From contig CP099977.1 of the NCBI GenBank assembly GCA_024372495.1, positions 3,720,001 through 3,784,000 on the forward strand: DNA of 64,000 nucleotides. Reading direction: 5' to 3'. The notes under the pieces are model-generated. The model was not told the origin of the DNA and did no database searches. It saw only the letters and a list, made by a program, of their open reading frames with translations. The DNA comes from Pseudarthrobacter sp. Fe7. Lineage in GTDB: Bacteria; Actinomycetota; Actinomycetes; Actinomycetales; Micrococcaceae. Positions 1-9,340 of this stretch are shown here, piece after piece. Position 1 is the first letter of the stretch; each line of letters opens with the position of its first letter. The translations under genes were made by a program, and so were the position numbers.

Positions 1-1651
1 CTGCTGGAGACGGAGACAGCGAAGAGGTCGTCGCCGTCGGGGTCGATCCAGTCCGGGAGGATGTTCTGGGTGACTGACTTGCCTGACTGGACCACCAGCG
101 TGGTGTTACGGTTGGGCTTTTGCCGGGGCGGAGTGTTGGTGCCGGCCGGGATGACGTTGAGGGTGACGTCGGCCGATGCTGAGAGGCCGCGGCCATCATC
201 AACGGTGTACTTGAAGGTTTCACTGCCGGTTTTGTCTGCGGGCACAGCGACCTGGAGGCCGGTGGAGCCGTAGATGGGCGAAACAGCGCCGGTCTTAACA
301 CCTTCCGGGGTCCGGACGGTGAGGACGTCGCCGTCGGGGTCCGAGTCGTTGTCCAGGACGGGCAGGATGGTGGTCTTTCCGGCGCGGATGCCGAACTGGT
401 CCGGCTTGGCCACGGGGGGCTGTTGGGCTTGGTGCGGTCCGGCAATACGGTCTGCTGGACTTCGTCCGCAGAGTCCTTGTCGGCGTCGTCGGAGGTTTTC
501 TTCGGTGGGATGACGTCGTCCCAGTTGTTGACCAGCTGCATGTTCTGGTTCACCAGCCACACATTCCCCGAGTTCACATCATTGAGGACCACCAGATCCC
601 GGTTCACCCGGAAAACATACGACGGCGACGCACTCGCCCTGGGTACGTCAACCTTCTTATCGTCCCCATCATTAGTGCAATCCCGCACATACTTATTCGC
701 ACCCGACCACGCCGCATGCACACACCCGCCCAACTGCACCGGGGCAGCCGGGACGCCCTCGCCGTCGAACGCCACCGTCTTCGCAGTCCCGCCATCCAGC
801 GGCTGCTCCAACAACGCCTTCCGCGTCGCCACGGCAACAACATCACTGCCCGGACCGGCCTGCTGAAGCTTGGCATCCCGCGCATTCTCCAAGGCCAGCT
901 TCCTGCCACCGGGCAAAAACAGGTTCCCGGCCGCAGCATCCAACACCACCGGCCGGTCCCCCACCACCGTCACCTGCAGATCCCCCGCACCCTTAAGCCC
1001 CTCCCAGGTACTCGACTCCGACGACGTGACCGCACCATTGGCATCCACCCCCGTCACCGTCACCGTCCCGGTCTTGGGGTCCGCGGAATAAATCCGGTCA
1101 TCAGAACCCACCGCCGAGACAAGGCCCTCCGAACCGACCATGACCGGCTCCGAGGCTTCCTTATCAAAACCACTCAACGTGGACGGCGACGCCGCCCAGA
1201 CCTTCCCCGACGCAGCATCGGTCAGCGAAATCGTCTGCGCCCCAAAACTCACCGCAGCCGCACCCGGCAACTGCTTATCCCCGCCAAGGCGCATGTTCGC
1301 CGGAGACACCTGGTTCAACGTCGAACCAGTCTTATCATCAACAAACACCTCACCGGCATGCTGCAACACATCAAACGTCGCCGACGCCGGCGTCACCGCC
1401 CCATCCAACACCCGCGACGGATAATTCAACCGCCCCACAGCATTCTTCGACTTCGACACCACCCACACGCCGCCGTCATTCAACTCCACCTCAGTGGTCT
1501 TAAACCCCGGATACAACACAGCACCCGTCACCACAACCGCCACCACAGCACCAAACGCAGTACCGGAAGACCACCACGAGCGCGGCAGGCGGCGCCACCG
1601 GGGCGTGCCGGAAGCAGGGCTTTGGGCGCGCGTTTGTCCGCGACGTTTCAT
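1..1651 (-). CDS. Large Ig-like/cadherin-like domain surface protein, N-terminal part
   Basis: The gene starts at ATG 1651, with GGGGAG about 10 bases upstream, and runs off the left edge, so only about 550 N-terminal residues are visible. Residues 1-25 are Arg-rich and basic. One hydrophobic segment at about 27-45 would act as a signal anchor, placing the rest outside the cell. Residues about 46-370 form a Gly/Val/Asp-rich region with repeated short strands, possibly propeller-like, that I cannot assign to a family. From about 400 onward there are tandem Ig/cadherin-like modules with acidic motifs such as DNDSDPDGD and DWIDPDGDD. A run of six C on the coding strand near 415-420 is one base short, so the frame changes there. 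Codon choice also changes sharply near 530. The family is common in Arthrobacter, but its function is unknown to me. Adhesion or cell-wall contact is inference. Confidence 0.72.
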   Translation of the reverse strand, partial: MKRRGQTRAQSPASGTPRWRRLPRSWWSSGTAFGAVVAVVVTGAVLYPGFKTTEVELNDGGVWVVSKSKNAVGRLNYPSRVLDGAVTPASATFDVLQHAGEVFVDDKTGSTLNQVSPANMRLGGDKQLPGAAAVSFGAQTISLTDAASGKVWAASPSTLSGFDKEASEPVMVGSEGLVSAVGSDDRIYSADPKTGTVTVTGVDANGAVTSSESSTWEGLKGAGDLQVTVVGDRPVVLDAAAGNLFLPGGRKLALENARDAKLQQAGPGSDVVAVATRKALLEQPLDGGTAKTVAFDGEGVPAAPVQLGGCVHAAWSGANKYVRDCTNDGDDKKVDVPRASASPSYVFRVNRDLVVLNDVNSGNVWLVNQNMQLVNNWDDVIPPKKTSDDADKDSADEVQQTVLPDRTKPNSPPWPSRTSSASAPERPPSCPSWTTTRTPTATSSPSGPRKVLRPALFRPSTAPPASRSLCPQTKPAVKPSSTPLMMAAASQHRPTSPSTSSRPAPTLRPGKSPTVTPRWWSSQASQSPRTSSRTGSTPTATTSSLSPSPA

Positions 1652-1808
1652 TCTTTGAATCTCCCCAGATTTTCTGGCTCATGGCCGGCGGCCGGTTTCC
1701 GCGGAAGCCGGGCACCACAACAGTACCGCCAATTCGCCACCAAGTGGATAAATCATTGGAGGTGACGGCGGCAATCACAGCAGCAGCGGCTGACCGCCCG
1801 CCCGGGTC

Positions 1809-2993
1809 CTAGTCGAGGATCAGTCCCTTGCCCCTGCCGCGGGTCAGGCGGACGGGGTTGATTTCACCGAAGCCGCGCACGTTTTCCGGGTCCTGGGGAA
1901 TCATGACGAACCGCTCGTCATGTTCCAGTGCGGAGGCGGTCATGGAGTCCACCAGCACCGTGCCCGGATCGGCAAGGGTGGTCAGCCGTGCTGCGAGGTT
2001 GACCGTGGGACCGTAGATGTCGCCCAGGCGGGACAGGATCCTGCCCCAGACCATTGCCACACGGGCCTCGGGAAGGATTTCGTCTTCGGTGAAGGCCTCG
2101 GCAAGAGCCAGCGAAATCTCGGCCCCGGCTGCCGGGGTTTCCGCGATGTAGAGGACTTCATCACCAACCGTCTTGACCAGCCTGCCGCCGCCTACGGAGA
2201 TTATTTCGGCGCACTTGTTTTCGAATCGCTGGACCAGCCGGGCAAGTGTCTTTTCGTTCATCCGGCGGGACAGGCTGGTGTAGGAGACCAGGTCGGCGAA
2301 CCCGACGGCGCGGGCAAGGGGCAGCGGTGCGTCGTCCTCGTCGCCTTCGCGTCCTTCTTCGCTGGCCTGCAGCCCGGCCTCGGCGCGGACCGCCAGCCGT
2401 TGGACACCGGCGTTGAGCTGGCGGCGCCAGGAGTACACCAGGACTTCCTCTAGCGCGTCCACCAGGGCGGGAAGTTCATTGACCAGGCGCTTGCGGGCGA
2501 CAGCGTCCGTGACGCCCTGCTCGTGGACCATGTCCTCCACCAGGGCTTCGATCTGCCACACCACCATGCGGTCCGTCATCTGCCCGATGGAACGGGTCAC
2601 CGAGATGGCTGCTTCCTCGGTGAGCTTCCCGGTGCGGACAAGGTCCACCACGGTGGACAGGGCCGCCTGGTCGCGTTCGGTGAAGGCAACGTCCTCGTCG
2701 CCGAAGTTCGGGAATCCCAAGGCACGCCAAAGTTTGCGGGCGGAGAGCAGCGAGAGGCCGGCACCGGCGGCAACTTCACGACGGCGGAGCTTGCGTTCAC
2801 CACCCAGGAGGCGGGCTTCGAGGGCCTTCATGGCCAGGCGCTCGGCGGACATGGCGCCGGTGGGCGGGTGCCGGTCCGCGGCGGGCAGCGCAGGGGCGGC
2901 CTCCACCCCGGAGCCTGGGGACCCTGCGTGATCGAAGGCGGCGGTGCCGGTTGCGATGCTCTCGACGCGTTCCTGCTGGTCCTCATCGGTCAT
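1809..2993 (-). CDS. Class III adenylate/guanylate cyclase with N-terminal regulatory domain
   Basis: A 394-residue cytoplasmic protein that should convert ATP to cAMP. ATG 2993 is chosen over GTG 3002 because AGAAGG lies 8 bases before it. The catalytic domain covers about residues 228-342. The first metal Asp is in VGFADLVSYT (D234), the adenine-selecting Lys and second metal Asp are in KTVGDEVLY (K274, D278), and the transition-state Asn/Arg are in NLAAR (N332, R336). All key residues are present, so it should be active. Residues about 50-180 resemble the autoinhibitory regulatory domain of mycobacterial Rv1264-type cyclases (LWRALGFPNF), which suggests control by a physical signal such as pH; that is inference. 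The start overlaps the upstream PH-domain gene by 11 bases, so the two are co-translated and probably one operon with birA. Confidence 0.88.
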   Translation of the reverse strand: MTDEDQQERVESIATGTAAFDHAGSPGSGVEAAPALPAADRHPPTGAMSAERLAMKALEARLLGGERKLRRREVAAGAGLSLLSARKLWRALGFPNFGDEDVAFTERDQAALSTVVDLVRTGKLTEEAAISVTRSIGQMTDRMVVWQIEALVEDMVHEQGVTDAVARKRLVNELPALVDALEEVLVYSWRRQLNAGVQRLAVRAEAGLQASEEGREGDEDDAPLPLARAVGFADLVSYTSLSRRMNEKTLARLVQRFENKCAEIISVGGGRLVKTVGDEVLYIAETPAAGAEISLALAEAFTEDEILPEARVAMVWGRILSRLGDIYGPTVNLAARLTTLADPGTVLVDSMTASALEHDERFVMIPQDPENVRGFGEINPVRLTRGRGKGLILD

Positions 2994-3582
2994 CCCGTCC
3001 ACCTTCTCTCATATCCTCCGGAAAAGCACCGGCGGGGTAATGCCTGGCGCCACCCGGCTGGGCCTCGCTGTCGTCCGGCAGTTCCCCGATGGCGTCGAGG
3101 ATAAAGTCGCGGAACCGGGCAACCTCGGGCACGTCGCTAAAGGTCACCATGCCCTGGTGCCCGGTTTCCAAGGATATATTCCCCGAGCGCACCAGTCGCT
3201 GCAGCAGCGATTCGTGGACCGTCAGGTTACGCACTGACGCCAGGTTCACCTGCTGGTCCCGCCGGTTCAACAGACCGTACCGGGCCACCATCCGCCGGCT
3301 GGTCAAGGTGTAACGGGTGCCCTGCCAGCGCAGCAGGCGGGGCAGGCAGAAGCCCAGCCACACAGCTGCTGCCGCGAGGACGCAGGCTGTCACCAGCCAG
3401 GGCGTCCACTGGCCGCCGAGGGCAGGGGCCAGGCGGGCCGCGCCGCCCCGGATCGCCCAGGCGCTGGCAAAGGCGGCAAACGCCGGCGCCAGCACAAAAG
3501 CCACGGCGGCCCCGGCGAGCTTCCGCGGCTGCGGACGGGTAGTGACAATGACTTGCTCCCCTGGCACGAGGGTTTTACGCAT
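2983..3582 (-). CDS. PH-domain (bPH2/DUF304-like) membrane protein
   Basis: About 199 residues from ATG 3582, which overlaps the birA stop by 8 bases. An in-frame extension further upstream would run deep into birA and is not used. Two hydrophobic segments, at about residues 22-45 and 55-78, sit near the N-terminus. They are followed by a bacterial PH-like domain with the typical YTLTSRRMVARYGLLNRR strand pair and a conserved NLASVRNL segment. The C-terminal 40 residues are charged and look disordered. The family is membrane anchored and of unknown function. The order PH protein, biotin ligase and cyclase, with overlapping starts and stops, suggests one transcription unit. Confidence 0.82.
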   Translation of the reverse strand: MRKTLVPGEQVIVTTRPQPRKLAGAAVAFVLAPAFAAFASAWAIRGGAARLAPALGGQWTPWLVTACVLAAAAVWLGFCLPRLLRWQGTRYTLTSRRMVARYGLLNRRDQQVNLASVRNLTVHESLLQRLVRSGNISLETGHQGMVTFSDVPEVARFRDFILDAIGELPDDSEAQPGGARHYPAGAFPEDMREGGRDDR

Positions 3583-4479
3583 ACCCACCCTGGTTTGGCG
3601 CGTCCGGCGATGTCCAGGGCCGCAGGTGGACCACGTCACCGGCGGTCACCACATGCTCGTGCGAGTCCCGGTCCACCACCAGCAGGGAGCCATAGTCATC
3701 CAGCCGGGATGCATGGCCAATGATTTCGTGGTCGCCGGGCAGGCGCGCGCACCTGCTTTCCCAGGGTGACCATGACGGCCTCCACCCTTTTGTGCAGCGA
3801 AGGCCCCCCGCCATGCCTGCCGTGGGGTCGCCGTCGGCATTGCAGAAACTCCGGTACAGGACCGCGAAGTGGGACAGGTAGCTCTTCAGCAGCGCGGTGC
3901 GGTCTGTGGTGGTGGCACCTTCAATGGCCACGGAGGTGGCGGTGGGGACCCCAAGCTCGCTTTCGCGCAGGGTGACGTTCAATCCGGTCCCCAGGATGAT
4001 GGGGGGCACGTTGCCGTCCACCATGGGACCGAGCTGGGCCAGGATTCCGGCGATCTTCCTGCCGCGCACCAGGACGTCGTTGGGCCATTTGAGCTCAGCC
4101 GCAATGCCGGCGGTTTCCAGCAGTGTTTCGCGCATCGCCAGGGCTGCGATCAGGGACAGCCAGGAGTAGCTCTGGGTGGGGAGGGGCCTGCCGTCGGCAT
4201 TGACCGGGCGCAGCACCACGGAGACGGACACCGAGCTCAGCGGGGGCGCTTCCCAGCGCCTGTCCAGCCGACCCCGTGCAGCCGTCTGGTACTCCGCAGT
4301 CAGGACGGCGAGATCCGGCCACGCGGCAGGCTCCACCATGACACTGCGCAGGAGGTCGGCATTGGTGGAGCCGGTGGAGTCCACGACGTCGATCCGCGGT
4401 ATCCCCGTGGCGGAGAGGAAACGCTGGTCTGCGAGGTCCCCTCGGTTCAGGGGGTGCCCGGTGTGTGTGCGTCATCCAT
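3575..4479 (-). CDS. birA: Biotin--[acetyl-CoA-carboxylase] ligase (frame broken in this sequence)
   Basis: Activates biotin as biotinyl-AMP and attaches it to the carrier lysine of biotin-dependent carboxylases, here most likely the alpha subunit at 16579. ATG 4479 reads MDDAHTPGTP and hits a stop because a C run near 4450-4455 is one base short. With one base restored it continues into DVVDSTGSTNADLL. The ligase motifs GRLDRRWEAPP and LKWPNDVLV are clear. It lacks an N-terminal DNA-binding domain, so it should be a plain ligase rather than a repressor. A second disturbed stretch at about 3750-3815 lies between a short G run and a CG dinucleotide repeat; read in the alternative frame it gives SLHKRVEAVMVTLGKQVRA. 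Its end overlaps the PH-domain gene. I regard it as intact in the organism. Confidence 0.88.
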
Positions 4480-4564
4480 AGCTAGATCCTACCGAGCCGG
4501 GCCGCGTCCCACCCAGCCAACGGCAGTCCTGGAACGGACCATCGGGGCAGGGCGGCCGCGCCAG

Positions 4565-5453
4565 CTACAGGAAGATGTCCGGGACCAGGCTGGTCTTCCG
4601 GCGCACCCAGGCTGTACGGGCGGAAGTCGGTGACGCCCGCGGCGGCGAGGACCTGCTCATCTGTGTAGAAGTTGCCCGACTGCGGCGCGCCGGCACCGAG
4701 GTTGCCGCCGGTCAGGACGGCATGGGCGGCGTCGGCCATGATCTGCGGGCCGCGTGCGGCCAGCACCATGGTTTCCCCGTGGGGCATGTTACGGATGGCG
4801 GCGGTGTCGATCAGGGTGCATGGCCACAGTGAGTTGACCCGGATCCCATCAGCCTTCAGTTCCTCGGCCAGGCCCAGCGTGGTCAGGCTCATCCCGTATT
4901 TGGCCATGGTGTAGGCCAGGTGCTTTCCCGCCCAGGAGGGGTGGAGGTTCAGCGGCGGCGAGAGAGTGAGGATCTGCCCCTGTTCCGACTTCCGGAGCGC
5001 CGGGAGCGCCAGCTTGGATAAGAGGAAGGTGCCCCGGACGTTGATGTCCTGCATGAGGTCGTACCGCTTCATGTCCACGGCGTCCGTGGTGGAGAGGTCA
5101 ATGGCGGAGGCGTTGTTGATGACGACGTCGATGCCGCCGAACCGCTCCACGGCTGCGGCAACTGCGCCGGCTACGTCCTCGTCCTTGCGCACGTCGCCCA
5201 CCAGTGGCAACGCCTGGCCGCCTGCCTCCACCAGTTCCTCGGCGGCGGTGTAGACGGTGCCGGCCAGCTTGGGGTGCGGTTCCCCCGTCTTGGCAAGGAG
5301 CACAATGTTGGCGCCATCCCTGGCCGCCCTCCTGGCGATGGCCAGGCCGATTCCGCGGCTGCCGCCCGACAGCAGGATGGTCCGGCCTTCCAAAGAACCC
5401 GCCGCCCGGTAGGGGCTTTCGGGGGCATGCAAAGCATCGTCGCTTGAAGTCAT
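4565..5453 (-). CDS. SDR family oxidoreductase (HSDL2-like)
   Basis: About 295 residues from ATG 5453. An NAD(P)-dependent short-chain dehydrogenase with the Rossmann motif SGGSRGIGLAIARR near residue 29, NNAS at about 120 and the catalytic Tyr-x3-Lys in YTMAKYG. The region after the active site (LTLSPPLNL, HPSWAGKHLAY) matches hydroxysteroid-dehydrogenase-like protein 2 relatives rather than FabG; the substrate is unknown. Near the end an extra base (AGCT read as AGCCT on the coding strand, 4587-4591) shifts the frame. Removing it gives the natural ending DQLVPDIFL and a stop at 4565, leaving room for birA. As written, the frame runs on to 4482. It lies just upstream of, and divergent from, the carboxylase beta subunit. 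Confidence 0.85.
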
Positions 5454-5523
5454 GGGAACACTGTAGCCCAACCAAGTTACCGGCAAGTAACATTGAAGGG
5501 GCGCTGCTGGAACTGCAGAAAAT

Positions 5524-5538
5524 TGTAGGTTCCCTACA
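5524..5538. promoter_or_regulatory. Perfect palindrome TGTAGGTTCCCTACA upstream of carboxylase beta gene
   Basis: TGTAGG-TTC-CCTACA is a perfect inverted repeat with a 3-base centre, 130 bases before the accD start. The identical 15-mer occurs once more, 92 bases before the carboxylase alpha gene at 16579. Two copies in front of two genes of one enzyme make it a probable operator. The binding protein is not in this window. A TetR-type lipid regulator such as FasR is a guess. Confidence 0.7.
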
Positions 5539-5668
5539 GCTGTTGGCGTCCAAGGCGTCATTAGACTTGCCAGCAGGGTTGGTCCTTTGTGTGGATGCTA
5601 CTTAAAGTTCCGGACAGCACGGGCCGCCAGCCACCAGAACTGACCTGCTACAGAGCCGGAGACACTTG

Positions 5669-7252
5669 ATGAGCCACGATCTGACAACGACAGCGGGAAA
5701 GATTGCCGATTTCCGCGACCGCCAGGCGCGCGCCGAACAGCCCTCCGGCCCCGAAGCCATCGAGAAGCAGCATGCCCGCGGCAAGAACACGGCCCGCGAA
5801 CGCATCGGCCTGCTGCTGGACGAGGACTCCTTCGTTGAGTTCGATGCCCTGGCAGTGCACCGGTCCACCGCCTTTGGCATGGAAAAGAAGAAGCCGCTGG
5901 GCGACGGCCTGGTCTCCGGCTACGGAACGGTGGACGGCCGCCTGGTGGCGGTCTACAGCCAGGACTTCAGCGTCTACGGCGGATCGCTGAGCCAGGTCAA
6001 CGGCGAAAAAATCGTCAAGGTCCAGGAGTTCGCCCTCCGCAACGGCTGCCCCGTCGTCGGGATCCTTGACGGCGGCGGCGCCCGCATCCAGGAGGGCGTG
6101 GCCTCCCTGGCCATGTTCGCGGACATCTTCCGGAACAACGTGCACGCCAGCGGCGTGGTGCCGCAGATCTCGCTCATCATGGGCCCGTCCGCCGGCGGCG
6201 CGGCGTACTCTCCAGCCCTCACCGACTACGTGGTGATGGTGGACAAGACCTCGCACATGTTCATCACCGGCCCCGACGTCATCAAGACCGTCACCGGCGA
6301 GGACGTGGACATGGAAACCCTCGGCGGCGCACGGCAGCACAACGCCACCACCGGAACATCCACCTACCTCGCCTCGGATGAAACCGACGCCATTGAGTTC
6401 GTGCGCGAACTGCTGGACTTCCTGCCGTCCAACAACCTGTCCGAGGCCCCCGTCCTGGGCCACCAGCAGGAGTTGGAGATGGACGACGACGACCTCGCCC
6501 TGGACACGCTGGTTCCGGACTCCGCCAACCAGCCCTACGACATGCGCACCGTCGTCGAGCAGGTCGTTGACGACGGGCACTTCCTGGAGATGCAGGCGCT
6601 GTACGCTCCCAACGTGATGATCGGCTACGGCCGGGTGGAGGGCCACACGGTGGGCATCGTCGCCAACCAGCCCCTTCAGTTCGCCGGCACCCTGGACATC
6701 GCGGCATCGGAAAAGGCTGCCCGCTTTGTGCGCCACTGCGACGCCTTCAACATCCCCATCATCACCCTGGTGGACGTCCCCGGATTCCTTCCCGGGAAGG
6801 ACCAGGAGTTCCAGGGCATCATCCGCCGCGGCGCCAAGCTCCTGTACGCCTACGCCGAGGCCACCGTCCCCAAGCTCACCGTGATCACCCGCAAGGCCTA
6901 CGGGGGCGCCTACATCGTGATGGGCTCCAAGAAGCTCGGCGCCGACCTGAACCTGGCCTGGCCCACGGCCCAGATCGGCGTGATGGGTGCGCAGGGTGCG
7001 GTGAACATCCTCTACCGGCGCGACCTCGCAGCCGTGGCCGAGGACGGCGGCGATGTCGAAGCCCGCCGCGCCCAGGTTATCCAGCAGTACGAGGAGGAAC
7101 TCCTCAACCCCTACCAGGCCGCCCAACTGGGGTACGTGGACGCCGTCATTACCCCGTCGGACACCCGCATCCAGATCATCAAGGGACTGCGGGCCCTGCG
7201 GGACAAGCGCGCCAGCCTTCCGGCCAAGAAGCATGGGAACATCCCGCTGTGA
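5669..7252 (+). CDS. accD: Acyl-CoA (acetyl/propionyl-CoA) carboxylase beta subunit
   Basis: A 527-residue carboxyltransferase that moves CO2 from carboxybiotin to acetyl- or propionyl-CoA, giving malonyl- or methylmalonyl-CoA for fatty acid synthesis. ATG 5669 is preferred to the adjoining TTG 5666; CGGAGA lies just upstream. The N-terminal crotonase-like half has GPSAGGAAYSPAL, and the C-terminal half has VDVPGFLPG and KAYGGAYIVMGS, the signature pockets of AccD5/PccB-type beta subunits. The length is normal and the frame is clean. The stop overlaps the epsilon subunit start (TGATG), so the two are translationally coupled. The alpha subunit is encoded 9 kb away at 16579, and both carry the same upstream palindrome. 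Acetyl versus propionyl preference cannot be decided here. Confidence 0.95.
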   Translation: MSHDLTTTAGKIADFRDRQARAEQPSGPEAIEKQHARGKNTARERIGLLLDEDSFVEFDALAVHRSTAFGMEKKKPLGDGLVSGYGTVDGRLVAVYSQDFSVYGGSLSQVNGEKIVKVQEFALRNGCPVVGILDGGGARIQEGVASLAMFADIFRNNVHASGVVPQISLIMGPSAGGAAYSPALTDYVVMVDKTSHMFITGPDVIKTVTGEDVDMETLGGARQHNATTGTSTYLASDETDAIEFVRELLDFLPSNNLSEAPVLGHQQELEMDDDDLALDTLVPDSANQPYDMRTVVEQVVDDGHFLEMQALYAPNVMIGYGRVEGHTVGIVANQPLQFAGTLDIAASEKAARFVRHCDAFNIPIITLVDVPGFLPGKDQEFQGIIRRGAKLLYAYAEATVPKLTVITRKAYGGAYIVMGSKKLGADLNLAWPTAQIGVMGAQGAVNILYRRDLAAVAEDGGDVEARRAQVIQQYEEELLNPYQAAQLGYVDAVITPSDTRIQIIKGLRALRDKRASLPAKKHGNIPL

Positions 7253-7480
7253 TGGGCGGCCCAGCCGAAGAGAACCTGCCAGCCGCTCCCCTGCTCTCCG
7301 TTGTCAAAGGGCAGCCGAGCGCCGAGGAGCCTGGCCGCACTGACCGCCGTCGTCCTTTCCCTCAGCGGGGAAGGCCCGGCCCCGGCCAGGACCTCCAGCG
7401 TGCGGCACTGGGTCCGCAGGCAGCAGCTGCGGCTCGCCCCCACGCCCGGGCCCGGAGCCTGGCGGCGCAGCCCGGGCTGA
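7252..7480 (+). CDS. Acyl-CoA carboxylase epsilon subunit (frame broken in this sequence)
   Basis: A small subunit that binds the alpha and beta components of actinobacterial acyl-CoA carboxylases and stimulates them. ATG 7252 overlaps the accD stop. The start reads LLSVVKGQPSAEE, the typical epsilon opening. An extra C at 7328-7332 (GAGCTGG written GAGCCTGG) then shifts the frame. With it removed the protein continues LAALTAVVLSLSGEGPAP and ends WRRSPG at a stop at 7478-7480, about 75 residues in all. The family is short and variable, so recognition rests on position, the opening motif and the Trp/Arg-rich tail. Confidence 0.8.
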
Positions 7481-7516
7481 CGCTCCCCCACCCATGTGGC
7501 CGGGTAGGCTCGGGAT

Positions 7517-9201
7517 ATGACTACCGACACCGCAACCGCCGCGCGCCCGCACACCCGGATCGACGCCGTCGCGGACGCCTACACCGACACCCTGATCAGG
7601 CTTAACCCGACCTTTGCCACCACTCTTGGCCTGCCGGGACATAAAACGGAATACCAGGATTTCTCCCCGCCGGCATCGCCGGATTCGCAGAGGCAGCACG
7701 GGGTGCCCTCGTTGCGCTGGAGGGCCTGGCGCCGGAGGACGACGTGGATGCCGTCACGCTGGACGCCATGCAGGAGCGACTGGGCCTGCAACTGCTGATC
7801 CACGCGTCCGGTTGGGAGTACGCTGACCTGAACAACATCGCCTCCCCGGCCCAGGACATCCGCGCCATCTTCGACCTCATGCCCACCGAGACCGAACAGG
7901 ACTGGGAACACCTCGCCGGGCGCGCACACAACGTGCCCGCCGCTATCAGCGGCTACACCGAATCCCTGCGCCTGGCCAAGGATGCCGGCAAGGTAGCAGC
8001 CGCCCGCCAGGTGCGCATCGTCATCGACCAGGTGACCAAGTACGCCGCCGGCGACGGCTTCTTCGCAAAGCTGGCCGCCGGTGCCGCCACGGCTGCAGGC
8101 CCGCTGCCCGCAGCGCTGCAGGAAAAGCTCGACGCCGGCGCTGACGCCGCGCGCCGCGCCTACACCGGGCTCGCGGAGTTCCTGGGCACCGAACTGCTGC
8201 CGGCCGCGCCCGAAAAGGACGCCGTGGGCAAGGCCCGGTACGCACTGGCTTCGCGCTCGTTCCTCGGTGCAGAGGTGGACCTGGAGGAAACATACGCGTG
8301 GGGCGTGCAGGAACTGGACCGCCTCATCGCAGAGCAGGAACAGGTGGCAGGCACCATCAAGGCAGGCGCCACCATTGCCGAGGCCAAGGACATCCTGGAC
8401 AAAGACCCCGCACGCCAGCTGAAAGGCACGCAGGCCCTGCAGGAATGGATGCAGGACCTCTCCGACAAGGCCGTGGCGCAACTCGCCGGCGTACACTTCG
8501 ACATCCCGGACGTGATGAAGAAACTTGAGTGCCGGATCGCCCCCACCGACGAGGGTGGCATCTACTACACCGGCCCGTCGGACGACTTCAGCCGTCCCGG
8601 CCGCATGTGGTGGTCGGTCCCGGCCGGCGAGGACACCTTCACCACCTGGGCCGAGACCACCACGGTGTACCACGAAGGCGTTCCGGGCCACCACCTCCAG
8701 GTGGCCACCGCCACCTACCGGCGCGAACTCCTCAACAAATGGCGCCGGAACGTCTGCTGGACTTCCGGCCATGGCGAGGGCTGGGCCCTCTACGCCGAGA
8801 AACTCATGCAGGAACTGGGCTACCTGAACGATCCCGGCGACCACATGGGAATGCTGGACATGCAGCGCATGCGGGCAGCACGGGTGGTCTTCGATATAGG
8901 CGTGCACCTTGAGCTCGACGTGCCCCGGCGCTGGGGAACCGGCACCTGGACGGCAGCGAAGGGCTACGTGTTCCTCAAGGACAACCTCCCCATCAGCGAG
9001 GGCCAGCTCAACTTCGAGTTTGCCCGCTACCTCGGCTGGCCGGGCCAGGCACCCTCCTACAAGGTTGGCCAGCGGCTGTGGGAACAGATCCGTGCGGAAC
9101 TCGAAGCACGGCCCGGGTTCGACCTCAAGGGGTTCCACACCAGGGCCCTCAACATCGGCTCCGTAGGACTCGACACACTGCGCCGCGCGCTGCTCAGCTA
9201 G
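7517..9201 (+). CDS. DUF885 family (zinc peptidase-like) protein (frame broken in this sequence)
   Basis: About 560 residues from ATG 7517. The C-terminal half contains the DUF885 signature YHEGVPGHHLQ, an HExxxHH arrangement resembling a gluzincin zinc site, followed by SGHGEGWALYAEKL with a likely third ligand. This suggests a cytoplasmic metallopeptidase, although substrates for the family are not established. No signal peptide or membrane segment is seen. One C is missing from the run in TCCCCG near 7667; restoring it turns the reading into DFSPAGIAGFAEAARGAL and joins the N-terminal 50 residues to the long open frame that follows. The gene stands 36 bases after the carboxylase epsilon gene and may be in the same transcript. 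Confidence 0.85.
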
Positions 9202-9340
9202 CGCGTCCACGTTCCGGCCGGACTCCTGCCCCGGATTGGTGGACAGTACGCCCACCAATCAATAAGCTTGCTTACTAAATGTGCCGTGCTGCATTGCATG
9301 GCTTGGCGCTGCGTATTGCCGAACGAACAGGGAGAACGCT

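Noticed and set aside
716..1765. 349-codon plus-strand frame with Arg/His-rich product
   Set aside because: It arises from the G/T-ending codons of the Ig-like gene on the other strand; the composition is not protein-like.
5648..7234. 528-codon open frame on the minus strand opposite accD
   Set aside because: It is a GC-rich mirror of the carboxylase beta gene: Val/Gly/His/Asp-rich, low complexity, no motifs, and same extent as the real gene.
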